A stretch of DNA of 64,000 nt, from the NCBI GenBank assembly GCA_011316235.1, contig QQBE01000005.1, positions 129,747 through 193,746 of the forward strand. Direction: 5' to 3'. Source of the DNA: Mycothermus thermophilus (lineage: Eukaryota; Ascomycota; Sordariomycetes; Sordariales; Chaetomiaceae). Below the pieces are notes generated by a model, which ran no database searches, had not been told where the DNA came from, and saw only the letters and a program-made list of their open reading frames with translations. How positions within the stretch are numbered: position 1 is the first letter of the stretch; each line of letters starts with the position of its first letter. This document shows positions 20,916 to 32,267 of this stretch, one piece after another. The translations under genes were made by a program, and so were the position numbers.

Positions 20916-23444
20916 CTAAAACCCAAGATCAACACCCTTAAAAATGATCCGGTCCAGCTCCGGGTCGTCGTACTCCTCCTGGGAGGCCGTGAATCCCCCC
21001 GAGTTCCTGGCCGGCGGGATATTCTCCTTCAAATCCCCAGTCGTCTTTTCTGATGTATGCATGAAAGTCTTCGCCCCGATTTGGGGTGTCTTTGCAGCGC
21101 CGATCCCTGCATTTCCCCATGTCGGGGTCGTGCGAAGCGCGGAAGCCGCCGACACCTGCCTTGCCGCGAGCTGCCGTCCAAGGGGTACCGCCTTGTTCCG
21201 GCCCCCATTGCTAAGACCAACTTCAAGAGCCTTCTTGGAAACCGGCGCGTTGATCTCGCGCAGATCTTGGGATGAGAGGAAAAGGTCTTGAGTTGAAATG
21301 GGCGGAAGGTCCAATGGCAAAACCGGCTCGACCTGGACCGGCTTTGGAGGGTTGTAAGGGATGCGAGGCTTAGTGCTTGTTGCTGGTCGTGTGGGCGGAG
21401 CTGGGACCGGCATCGACTTCGTCCGCATATGGCTCGAGGCCATCGGGCGTGGAGGAGGAGGCATCGGGGTCTGTTGCTTTGACAGCTCTGGTATGGCCGT
21501 CTGTGGTCTTGAAGGTTGCTGCCTAGGAGGCTGGGCTCTCAGTGGTTGCGCCCTACTCGGTTCTCTGGCGAGAGCCGTTGTCTTCGGTCTGCTCAATGGG
21601 GAGCGGAAAGCCGGAGGCGGGTTGAACTGTGATGTAATGGTTTCTGTAGACTTTTCCAGTGAAGACCGAGAGGGTTTGGCGGGCTGCTCGGCTGGCTTCC
21701 CTGGCGGAGGCGGAGGGGCTCCGCGGACTGGCGACTCAGGGATGACCTCTGGGAACTCCCCTGCAAGCTCCCGAGCCTCTTGGGAAGGACTCGGGTAAAA
21801 TTCGTCCAGGTGATTGAGAAGGAAAAGTTGAGTGCTCGTTGGCACAGAGTCGAGAGCGTCGGGGACCTCAACCTTAGCCGGAGCTGGCGACTGTTTGGGG
21901 CTTGGACGACGCAGTGAAGGGGGTCGCGGCCGCTGAAATGAGCGCTCAGGCAAGGTTTGTTCGTGTTGTGGAGATAGTTTCTTGTGTTTCGAACCTTGCG
22001 ATTGTTGATTCTCGGAACTCGCCGGTCGCTGTTGAGGAGGAAGGAATGGAGGCTTGCGCTCTCCGTTGGAACGGGGCTCTGAGACTGGGCGCTTGAACTC
22101 GGGAACGGAGGGTTCTCGAGAGCTCTGAGAACGAGGGAGGGACGAGGTACACTTAGCACGCCGGTCATGGGTTGGGCCAACTTTATCAGACCGGTTGGAC
22201 TGGATGGGCGTCTTCGCATCCGCACTCTCGATTGGCAAGATTTCAACCAGGTTGCTCTTAGCTGACCGGCTCGAGCCCGTAAAGCGTGGGTTTCCAGGGG
22301 AGACAGCCGAAGGTACCGAGAGAGCAGCATTGTTGGTATCACTTTTGTCGCGATGAGAGCTTGAGGACGTGTCGCGGACCGCCGTGTCTCTCAGCGCTAC
22401 CTGAGTACCCGTTTTAGTTGTCGTAGTCGTGACCAATATCTGCGGCTTGACCTTTTGAGACTCAGAAGGGTGAGATGACCTTGGCTGGCTATCTTCGCCC
22501 AGCTGAGAAGAGATCGGCTGTCCCATCCCATCCCGCCGGAGTTCCGAGGCTTGGATGAGGCGCTGGCTCCCGCGGATAGGGGGGCTGGGCGTCGGGTCGC
22601 GAGCCCGACTGGCATGTTGATCTCCGGAAACAGATGAATCAGCATTGGTCTCCTCGTTCATCTGAGGAGAGTTGCTTGTCTGCTCGACATCACTCTTCTC
22701 CTGGAGTTCGGACCCCCGAATCAACCGCCTCCGTTTGCGCCAATCAGGGCTTGCAGTTGCTTCCGGTTGTTTGTTGTCGTCCGTCGCATCCGGGGCAACC
22801 GTCGAGGCATCCCGTGGCTCCCTGGTTTCCTCAAGGCCTGCGGCGTCCGCATCTCTCTTGCTGCTTCGCTGGGAGGCGCGGGAAATTTGCCGCTCCTTCT
22901 GGCTTTGACCGTTCAAGGCGCCATCAACAGGGTCGGCCTGTTCGTCAACCACAACCTCAGCCTGTTCAGGCTCCTCACTTCCTTCCTTCGAATCAGCCTG
23001 ATGTCCGTTCACGCCATTCGCATCCTGCTTCTTCCCTGCATTGCCACGAATGAAGCTGGTGATCAGGTTCTGACTCGACGTGACTTTGGCGAGAGGGAGA
23101 CCCTGCCGCCTCTTCTCCTTTTTCATTTCCTCCTCGCGAGCCTTCTTCTTCTCCCGGAGGACTCGGGCGCGGTTGAGACGGCGCTCGCGCTCGGCCTCTT
23201 CCTTGCGCTGACGCTCCTTCTCTTCAATCTCCAGTCGGATCCTCAAGAGCTCGGCTCGCTCTTCCTCGCGCGTCATGCGCTTCGTCCGGGTGCGCTGAAG
23301 ATACGAGCGGTGGATCTGCTTCGTGGTCATGGGTCGGTCGAGGATGGGCATGTCGAGGGCGGCTTTGGTTTCCGCCATGATCTGGTCGAGGGTCTTGGGT
23401 TGCTCGACCTTGTCGGTAAGCTTGGTCTGGTGTCGGGGGGCCAT
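20916..23444 (-). CDS. Disordered coiled-coil protein with PIP-box-like motif, function unknown
   Basis: A single exon encodes 842 aa from the ATG at 23444. The frame stays open upstream to 24008, but that part is compositionally unlike the protein and I treat it as leader. The N-terminus has a conserved-looking segment, then a highly charged coiled coil rich in Glu, Arg and Lys (about residues 58-112). QNLITSFI at 125-132 resembles a PCNA-interacting PIP box (Q-x-x-I-x-x-F), with Ile where the second aromatic is usual. Most of the rest is disordered, Ser/Pro-rich, with repeated basic (K/R)-RLI-(R/Q) clusters near 230 and 300. The C-terminus has the motifs TQDLFLSSQDLREI and DDPELDRIIFKGVDLGF. 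I recall similar C-terminal motifs in other uncharacterised ascomycete proteins. A nuclear, replication- or repair-linked role is only inferred from the PIP-like motif. Confidence 0.8.
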   Translation of the reverse strand: MAPRHQTKLTDKVEQPKTLDQIMAETKAALDMPILDRPMTTKQIHRSYLQRTRTKRMTREEERAELLRIRLEIEEKERQRKEEAERERRLNRARVLREKKKAREEEMKKEKRRQGLPLAKVTSSQNLITSFIRGNAGKKQDANGVNGHQADSKEGSEEPEQAEVVVDEQADPVDGALNGQSQKERQISRASQRSSKRDADAAGLEETREPRDASTVAPDATDDNKQPEATASPDWRKRRRLIRGSELQEKSDVEQTSNSPQMNEETNADSSVSGDQHASRARDPTPSPPIRGSQRLIQASELRRDGMGQPISSQLGEDSQPRSSHPSESQKVKPQILVTTTTTKTGTQVALRDTAVRDTSSSSHRDKSDTNNAALSVPSAVSPGNPRFTGSSRSAKSNLVEILPIESADAKTPIQSNRSDKVGPTHDRRAKCTSSLPRSQSSREPSVPEFKRPVSEPRSNGERKPPFLPPQQRPASSENQQSQGSKHKKLSPQHEQTLPERSFQRPRPPSLRRPSPKQSPAPAKVEVPDALDSVPTSTQLFLLNHLDEFYPSPSQEARELAGEFPEVIPESPVRGAPPPPPGKPAEQPAKPSRSSLEKSTETITSQFNPPPAFRSPLSRPKTTALAREPSRAQPLRAQPPRQQPSRPQTAIPELSKQQTPMPPPPRPMASSHMRTKSMPVPAPPTRPATSTKPRIPYNPPKPVQVEPVLPLDLPPISTQDLFLSSQDLREINAPVSKKALEVGLSNGGRNKAVPLGRQLAARQVSAASALRTTPTWGNAGIGAAKTPQIGAKTFMHTSEKTTGDLKENIPPARNSGGFTASQEEYDDPELDRIIFKGVDLGF

Positions 23445-26400
23445 GGTGACATCGCTGGAGATGTAATTGGTTGTGCAGCAAGGATCGTGATGGGGAGAGC
23501 GCAGGCGAGAGTCGAGGGGCAGTCGTGGATCGAGATGTGTGAGATGACGCGCAGTACTGTAGGTTTCAAGCTGGCGTCGGCCGGGGTGAGGAAAGAGAGG
23601 CGTTGTTTGTGTCCGGAGAGAATGCAGCAAGAGAATCGCGCGTCGATGACACAGCAGAAGGAGAGGCGCAAGTTGGTTGAGAGAAAAAGACATGAAGTGG
23701 AAGAGAGTGAGTTTGGGAATGGACCGGGACCTGGAGTTGTTGATGGACAACCCAGAAGGGAAGTGGGTCTCTTGTGGTCCATGCCCCGGGGTTCGGGTCG
23801 GGTGCAGGCAACCGTGATCTTGGTGGGGCAATCGCGCTTGGAATGGCCCATTGCCGCCGGGCAACCGCGATAAGCGAGTGGGTCCCCAAGAACGCGTCGC
23901 GAGATCACGTGAGATCCTCCCCATCAACTTCCCTCCTCGACCATGGGTGAACACCATCTCTTCATGGTCTCGAGGGTCAGGATTGCCATGGAAATGGTGG
24001 AAACACAAATATGACGGATAATGCCACTGATTGAAGGTCGGAGTGTGGATGGCATTTAGTTGATGCCAGTCATTCCATCATCAACCCTCTCAGACGTACC
24101 TTTGCTCGTCCGATCTCACAGATGGCGGGAAGGAAGTTTGGGATCTAATGATCCAACGAGCCCAGAACTCCACCAGCCTTAGGTATTCATACCATAACAA
24201 GCAGATACATGATACTAAGGCTGCTCGGCACGAGATCTGATGTGCTCCGGCCCTGTCCCCCGGAGTATTTGCCATGTCCGTGTCACTTCGAGACAATCAG
24301 ACAGTTCAACATCGGGACAGGGGCTCTGTCAGGCTGCATTGGTCTTGTGATACAAAGGTGACTACACTCTCCAGACTGGGTACCTCGAGTACAGATGTGA
24401 GCATAGAGCGCCTGGAGCGACGTGTCTGTCTGTAAATGTAAACCTGCCTCAACAGACACTTAAATGCCCCGGTTATAATAACCAGATCACCGCCAAGCAG
24501 ATGGCCGTTAGATTCCTGTCTTGATCTTATGTAACCAACCTCGTGGCTTAGAACCAGGCTTCCGTGGAGTGAACCAAGCACCTAGGTCTGTTAGCCACTT
24601 TGGAGTCTGGCTTGAGAGCCATCGCGTTCTCTTTTCTTCGTCAAGAATATCAAGCAGCGAACTACTCTCGAGGTACATGAAAAGGCAATAACTCGAGGTA
24701 CATGCAGCTCTCGGGTTTCAGGCTTGTGAACCAAGGTGGGATAGACAATCTCTCGGTCTTGTTGATCTCAACCTTCAAGTTCAAGCTTTGTGAAACCAGT
24801 TGTTGTGATAGATGTTGAACACGGAAGCGTCGCTATGAGCATATCTTCATGCTTGTCAATGTGCCAAACTTACGAGAAGATACCTTACCACTGACTACGA
24901 GGATCCAAGTCAACAGCTACAAAGAGAATCTGAGAGAGGCTGAGGACACAAAACTTCTAACATGACCTTCGTCGAGTTTCCCAGGTGCTGCTGGGCTGTT
25001 TGACCAAATCATTTCCCAACAACTAACTGCCTTGTGTTAGTGCTCCCTGACTTCCTTCCTGCAAGGTTCCACCACATAATTGATCCTCATGCTTAAGAAA
25101 CCTCCTTGAATCCCTGGAGTCAGGGCATATGAAGAACTGGCGCCGCCATCCGCGACGGACAGGCAGGAAAGTAATGCCCGCTTCCCTGACTCACTTTCGA
25201 GGCCGATAATTGAATCAAATATCATGATATAATACTGATATCATCTTTAATCAATCTCTACGGGACCTTAGATTTAATAATACCCTGATCACTGTTAGCA
25301 TGTAAGTGACCACATGAAGCAACAGCAAGTACGCGTAACTCTCAGGTAGTTTCCGTCAGAGGTTCGGGATTACAAACGCGGAGGATGTGGAACTAATAGG
25401 TCCTTAGCATGCAACCGCAGTACACGACGAATCCTGTCGAGAAACGTTTACACATCAACGATGGCAATTGGAAGCACACTTGCAACCTTGAAGGTCAAGT
25501 TGCCGAAGAAGCACGTTTGTAATTCGGGGCATTTTTCACTTCACGGAATTTGAACCACCCACATGATTTCCTGGTTTGAGGATCATAGTAGGTTCGTGCG
25601 GCCGCTATTCCTTCGTCACTTGAGGAATATCCCCGACGTTGTTTATTCCTCCATGCTGCTCACTACTGCTGCACTGGGATTGAATTGGAACAAGCTGTTC
25701 CCGAGGGCAAGGCACCTCACAGAATTCCCCTACCTTCTTTTTTTTCCTCTTGTCCAATGTAGGGATAAACTCAGCTGAGGTGTCGTGCGTGATGTGACTG
25801 ATCTGTGAGAGGTGAAGGTCTCCGTCGCGAGACTCAACGACACATGAGATCCCAGGTTGGACAGGCGACCTGAACCCCCCGACAGGCGAATACGGAGTGG
25901 GTGATGTTGCTGTTACAATTGTCACTTTTGAGTGTGATGAGCTCGAGATAACGATCAGCAAGGGAGGAAAGGCTTGAGGACCATTGAGTTCCTAGTTCAC
26001 AGTGTTATCTTGAGTTCGAGAAAACAGTTCAATATTACAACCAAGTCAGACACTTGGTGTGATGGCTGTCACTCTCGTGTTCGGCAGTCGGCCACGTTGT
26101 TGTCGACATGCAAGCCTCGACACTATTAGTATGCACGTTGATGCTAACTCACAGTCATGAGCGGTGATGGTGGTGGGCTGTACGCCAAGCCGGCAAGGGA
26201 GGAGGTCGACAGCAACAGGGACCCCTTGTCTCCGGCTTGCGATCCGCAAACCGGGGCCGGCGACCAGGACTCGACTCGGGGAGGGTGGGGCCAGCGTTTG
26301 AACGTTGGAAGGAAAAAGCAACAGGAGCAGATCTCCCCCCATCATGGTGGCGTCGTGCGGGTGGCTTGCGAAGGCCAGCGGGATTTGCATTCTCGAGACT

Positions 26401-27810
26401 TTCTCGGGGGGGCCAAGACCGGGAACGGGAGACCGGGGGATGCAAAATGCTTTGTGTTGCTTTGCGCCGGTGCCGCATACTATGGAGGACGTCCAGGGAC
26501 AAGGGTCAATGAAACCAAGTTTGGTTCGTGAGAACGCTGAGGCAATTGAAGCAATCCCCCGGTCTTGTTGGTTCGGTGGCGCGATTTCTCGGCCGACGAT
26601 GATGCAGTTGGCGGCATTGAGGGCATTCCCGATGTCTCGTCCGAACACAGCGAGCACCCTTTGAAAGTTCAGACTTTTGAAGAGGCAGAAGTGGGAACTT
26701 GAAACGACAAAGAATCGCAAGAATTGCCCACTGTGATGCCCATGATGGCCATGGTATAACGACAGAGATACTTAGGTGGCAGCGAGTAGCCGCTGTTGCG
26801 CCGGTCTGGGTCTGATTTGAGTGAATTCCCGGCCGCCTCGGCTCGATATGCCATTTTCTCCTGCCTGATTCTTTACTACTGACCGGGCCTGTGAAACACA
26901 CGCTCGCCACGAGATGGGACGGTCCGAATTGCAGAAGATGAATGCTGTTCTGCACTACACCGTAGTACAAGGAGGACCACCAGCAGTTTGTGAGACAACG
27001 TGAGAGACAAAGATTTGTAAAGTTCCGGGTTCGTCTCATGGAGCTGTCCGGTGTCTTGACGTTTCATCCCGTCTGCGTCCGTCGTCGCGTAATGGTTCTT
27101 CCGAAAGACAAACTTGTCGTAACATTGGAGTATTTCATGCCGTCCATCAGATTTGGGACCGATTGTGAACGAAAGTCGCTCTCCACAAAGAATAACGGAT
27201 CGTGTCCCAGAATGGATGCTCGGTGCCTTCCGATGAGTGCTCCGGCTGTTGGTTGCGAGTAATACCCAGAACAGGTACCACAATTACCCACCAGATATGT
27301 CATCTTCACTTATTCTTAATCAGAAAGACCGCAGGCGCCGGATGAACCGGAGCGCTGGGCCTATGATCCCAAGGTGTGGGAAATACCACGTCTGCGGTAC
27401 ACAGTGTCTACCTCTGAGGCACCTAGCTTGGTCTGTCCGACATCATCTGCTCATTCTCACACCATGCCAGGCCGGCCTGTTGGTTCTCAACTTGTTAGCC
27501 GGGCTCATCATCCTGAATACAAGTACTGAGTAGTAACACTCAAACTCATCACCAACAACCTCCACCCTCTCGCATACCAACTTTTTCCCTGGACTCAATC
27601 TCCCCCCACCCATTTCCCGGTTCACCCTCGGTAGATGCAAAGCCCCTGGACAATAACTCACTGCATCACAACATCACGAAGCAACCCGGAAACCCGGATC
27701 TTGACCAAAGCGAAGTGAAAGTGAAGCCATCATTCCCGCTCCCTCCCAGCCCCCCAGTTTCCAGCCGCATCTTCACCCCCTTGCCTCCCGAACCGCCTCA
27801 CTTCCACACC
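23445..27810. other. Gene-poor stretch of about 4.4 kb
   Basis: The first part is the promoter and leader of the coiled-coil gene. Beyond about 24000 I see no splice-consistent coding region, tRNA or transposon remnant. The longest open frame is 224 codons (26046-26720, minus), without recognisable content. The last 250 bases are the upstream region of the monooxygenase gene. Confidence 0.5.
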
Positions 27811-29402
27811 ATGACCACCTCCCCACCCACGACCACGACGAAACCAATCCTCATCGTCGGTGCCGGCATCACCGGCCTCCTGCTGGCGCAACGCCTCCGC
27901 CGCGCTGGCATCCCCTTCCGGCTCTTCGAGCGCGACGCCGATCTCGACACCCGCGGCATCGGCTGGGGCTTGACGCTGCACTGGTCCCTGCCGGCGCTGC
28001 GGGCGTTGCTGCCGCCGCAGCTGGTGCGCCGCTTGCCCGAGGCGTACGTCGACCGCGCGGCGGTGGAGGCGGGCGTGCCGTCGACGTTTCCGTTCTATGA
28101 TGTCGCCACGGGCGAGTTGAAGGCGCGGACGCCGCCGGCGGATGAGACGCAGAGAGTGAGGGTTTCGAGGGAGAAGTTGAGGAAGTTGTTGGCGACGGGG
28201 TTGGAGATTGAGGTGTGTGCTTTTTTTTATTGCAATTCCTGATATTGTACGTAGGGAGACTGTGCTTTTGCTGACTTGATGACCCAGTGGAACAAAGCCA
28301 TCAAAACAACCACCACCAACCCCGACGGGACCGTCACCGTCACCTTTGACGATGGCAGCACTTGCGAGGGCAGTCTCATCGCGGCCTGCGACGGGGGCAG
28401 TTCCAGAATCCGGGCATCCCTCTTCCCGGACCAGCCTAAGCACCTCGTCCCCGTCCGCCTGCTGGGCGTTAGGATCGACTGCACCCCCGAGGAAATCGAG
28501 CCGCTCCGCCAGCTGGACGCCTACTTCCTCCAGGGCACCTCCTCCCTGAACGATGTGTTTGTGTACTTCAGCAGTGAGTACCCCTTTCTCCACCCCTCTC
28601 CAGAAAGCCATGTGATCCCTAATTCCCTGTCCTCCAGTCCTCGACGCCCCGCAAAACCACCCCTCCGGCAACGGCAACAACGGCCGGTACACGGTCCAAA
28701 TGGTGGTCTCCTGGCCCGTGCGCACCGGCTTCCTGGGCCGGGCCGAGCCGCTCGCCATCCCCGAGTCCGACGCCGAGCGCATCGCCCTGATCCGCTCGCT
28801 GGCCGAGACGTGGGCCGAGCCCTTCCGCTCCGTCGCTCGCTGCGTCGCGCCCGACGCCTCCGTCAAGGCGCTGGAGCTGTACGACTGGCCCCCGCCGGAG
28901 GGGCTGAGAACCCAAGGGCATGTGGCGTTGGTGGGGGATGCGGTGCATCCTATGACGATGTGTACGTATTTCTTACCTTGGTTGCCTTACCTACCAGACA
29001 TGTTTGAGATGCAAGGGTATGTTTAATGTCCGGCAGTCATATTAACAACAAACAGACCGCGGAGAAGGCGCCAACCATGCCATCGTTGACGTGCTCGAGT
29101 TGACCGACAAGGTCATCCTCCCCTGGTTCCAGGGGCAACAACAAGAACAGCAGCAGCAGCAGCAGCAACAACAAGAACAACAGGCAGAACAACAACAAGC
29201 AGCCCAACCCACACCCACCCTCCGCGCACTTCTCGACGCCTACGAAGACGCCGTCGTCGCCCGGACGCGTCCCACGGTGCTGGCCTCGCGCCAGGCCGCC
29301 CTCGACGCGCACTGCTGGGGCCGCATCACGGACAAGAGCCCGTTGTTGACCCGGCGGGGGATGAAGATTGAGTTTGACGAGGGGAGCATGTGGGCGTGGT
29401 GA
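27811..29402 (+). CDS. FAD-dependent class A monooxygenase (salicylate-hydroxylase type)
   Basis: Four exons (27811-28212, 28288-28573, 28638-28961, 29056-29402) give 452 aa. It should hydroxylate an aromatic or polyketide-like substrate with NAD(P)H and O2; the true substrate is unknown. The Rossmann FAD motif GAGITG is at residues 17-22, followed by the acidic LFERD end of beta-2. ACDGGSSRIR in exon 2 is the DG motif, and GDAVHPM (329-335) is the GD motif that binds the FAD ribityl chain. The start at 27811 puts the FAD motif 16 residues from the N-terminus, the family norm; an upstream in-frame ATG at 27715 is less likely. Residues after LPWF in exon 4 hold a Gln/Glu-rich insertion unusual for the family. 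No biosynthetic cluster surrounds it. Confidence 0.9.
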
Positions 29403-30989
29403 TATATTGATTGATGATTACTGTGTATTTGGGTGGTGATTATGGGTATGGACGGAATTGACCGGTTTGGGACCTATCTTACTTGGACACTACGGCGATT
29501 TTCTTTTTGATCAGGCTGTGTTATAGGTATTACCTACCTCCCTCCTTGGACACGCCGACTACCTGGCCTCATGAGGTTTTGGATGATGAATGATGCGAAG
29601 ATTCCCGACTTCCACACTCATCCCTCTGTAACAACCGAGGCTAGGTGGAACTCCCTGGGTTTGGACAGTTGAAATCCATGTCGTGAACTTCATGTCTCTC
29701 TTGGTCCTTTATCACATGTCTTAGTCGTTTCCTGTCTCATGCATAGAACTTCACATGTCTTGCTGTCAATATTGTGTGTACACCGTACCGTATTTTTGCT
29801 TCACATGTCGTTGTCTTCCGTATTCTGTTTGTATGTATAATACCGGTCGCCACAAGTACTTGACGTACTTGACATGCCTCTGCCATGTCTTGCAGACTAA
29901 ACCTCATATTACTGTAGAATGCATGAGGGATTATTACGTTCTGAAATGTACCCAGATCATCGACTCAAAGCCTTCCTCACCCATATGCTCCTAAGTATCC
30001 ATCGAACAACAGAAAACGAAAAAAAAAAAAAAACAAAGATCGAAACCCATGCCATTGATTCGCCCGCGTCGATCGAGCCACCGGCACACCATCACCCGCA
30101 CCACCACCACCACGAAGAGGGTGGGGTGTCCGAAGAACAAAATCCCCTGGCAGAAAAACCAGGGTGGGGGGGGGTGAACCGAGCAGAACTTTCCCACCCA
30201 TGCATAATAACTGCCGTATTAATGCCGTGTAAGTTTAGCCGGGCCGTCTTGGCCCCCCGACGGGGAGCTAGCCCGTCGTATGCCGGTCGATCAAGCCCTG
30301 CAGCAGAACTCCATAGCACGCAAGCCAATTTTAACTCTTCTCCCTTATTACTTAGCGGCTTTTAGCGGGAGCTTGTTTGGACTCCGACGATGCGCGTCGA
30401 TTCGATTCGCGAACCTCTGTCAAACCTTGGTCGGGAAAGACCAGTGTTTAATTGAGAGGATATTATCTTCAAGGTGCGCTGAAGATGTATGTAATATGGC
30501 GGATCCAAACATGGGGAAAATCTTCACGGCTTGACATTGGAAATCTGGCTTTCAGATTTAATAACTTGAGCATTTTTGTGTGGGGAACCCGGCCGACAAA
30601 CTTCACGGCACGCGACAGTAATTTTTCATGGTACTACTACATAGACATTTGGCCGAGCCGTGAGCCAAAGATAGTGACAGCAATATCCACCCATCCTCCT
30701 GCGACCCAAGCCTTCGTTCCTTCTTGTGTCTCCATCTCAGCCGTCCCCCGACGCCGGTGTCTCGCCCGCACAGAGGAAATCTCAGGTTGTTCATGTCCAT
30801 CTTGTTCTATCGCACTGGTCATTGTATACTCGTTGAATCGAGAGGCTAGGTAATAGAGACAATAATACTTCACACATGAATGAAGCCTTCATAGAAGGAA
30901 AATGAGAAAAAAGTCCGAACCATAAGACGTGCAAAACAAGATAGTAACCCAGAGAAAACATGCCCCCCCTATCCCCAAAAGCTGCCCAT
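29403..30989. other. Intergenic between convergent genes
   Basis: 3' flanks of the monooxygenase (plus) and the rhodopsin-domain gene (minus). It contains an A-rich tract near 30020 and a short CAC-rich tract near 30090-30110. No gene is supported. Confidence 0.6.
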
Positions 30990-32267
30990 CTAATCCACCC
31001 TCACACTGTACGTAACGCTCTTCATAATCGAATTCTCCGGGCTGGACTTGAGGATATTCTCCTCGCTGCCCGTCGGCGGGGCGGCGGTCGCGTAGGTCCC
31101 GCGCCGCGGGCTCGACGACACGCTGCTGAGCTTGTACGCATCGCCCGAAATGCTCGCCAGAGTGTTGGACTTGCTGCTGCTGAGCTTGTTGGACACCATG
31201 TTGCCCAGCCGGCTGCCCGTGCTGTGCCCGCCGCCGCTGGCGTACTTGTTGCTGCCGCCACCGCTGCCGTATTTGCTCGTGTACTGCCGGGCCTTGCGCA
31301 GGAAGACAGGCGCGAGGAAGGGGAGGGAGGAGACGATGTTCTGTTTTTGGCAAGGTGCGGTTGTTAGTTGTTGTGATGTCTGAGACATGTCCAGGGATAG
31401 GTAAGCCACAAGACAGAAAACGTACCCCGACGTTAAACTCAATCACGCCCCACACGATGAGCATGGTGGTGTTGCCGTCACCGTACTGGATGCGGTCGAT
31501 CTCGCGGTACCGGAAGACGGAGCAGATCGTAATGAACAGACCGAGCAAGAAAATGAAGATCAACCCAACCTTGCGGCTGCGGCTGACCTGGAGCTTCAGC
31601 AGCGCCGGGATGGGGATGATAGTGACCGCGATGTCGGAGACAATGGTAACAATAGCGTACGCCGTGAACGACGGGCCGGGCGCCAGACACTTGCCCGGGA
31701 CAGTGGGCTCCCACGACTTGTGCACGGGCTGGCAGGCCAGAATCAGGGTCAGGGCGCAGCCCAGATGGCCGGCGACGATGAGAATCATGGTGATCCAGAC
31801 GATGCGCCGGTAGATGACATGGCTGGTGCCCTTGAAGAGGCGCAAGTAGCTGATGAGCAGGGCGACCTTGAAGAAACTGATGCCCATTTGGTAGATGGGC
31901 CGGCCGGCGTAGTTGGTGCGGGTGTAGGGGATGAGGCTCTCAACGGGCCGGTCCTTGAGCGGGAGACCAAGGCCATACTTTGTTTCTGAAGGCTGGAGGT
32001 GAGCATGCAAGTTCATGATCCATGGGGGAAAGGAGTTGGGGACTGGGACGTACGGGCAATGCACAGAGCGGCATACGCAACGCAGAAGATCATGGACAGG
32101 ATGGACAACCAGTCGTCGGCGGCCAGGCCATGGTTCTTGTGGCGGACATAGACTCGCGTCAGGACGATGGCGGACGACACTACCGATAGAGAAGTGCAGA
32201 TGGCGAAGATCATGCGCCATTGCGACTTTTGGTCGATCTCAGGCGTAACGTGCTCAACCCAACCCAT
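30990..32267 (-). CDS. Seven-helix integral membrane protein with fungal rhodopsin domain (PTH11-like)
   Basis: Three exons (32267-32054, 31985-31426, 31340-30990) encode 374 aa. Seven hydrophobic segments can be read, at about residues 17-41, 52-72, 100-121, 131-155, 178-201, 209-228 and 244-275, followed by a Ser/Gly-rich cytoplasmic tail. This layout matches the ascomycete rhodopsin-domain membrane proteins that include PTH11-type receptors. No cysteine-rich CFEM domain precedes the helices, so it belongs to the CFEM-less subgroup. Sensing of extracellular cues is the family-level expectation; the ligand and any G-protein coupling are unknown. The exon 2 acceptor was set at 31986 because the alternative upstream acceptor breaks the phase. 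Confidence 0.85.

Noticed and set aside
23445..24008. Possible N-terminal extension of the coiled-coil protein by 188 residues
   Set aside because: The extension is Pro/His/Ser-rich and unlike the rest; the conserved-looking N-terminus starts at 23444.
26046..26720. 224-codon open frame on the minus strand
   Set aside because: No family resemblance; competing frames of similar length overlap it on both strands, so coding cannot be supported.
30990..31442. Separate small gene for the Ser/Gly-rich tail
   Set aside because: A clean GTACGT donor and AACAG acceptor join it in phase to the rhodopsin-domain exons, so it is the third exon of that gene.
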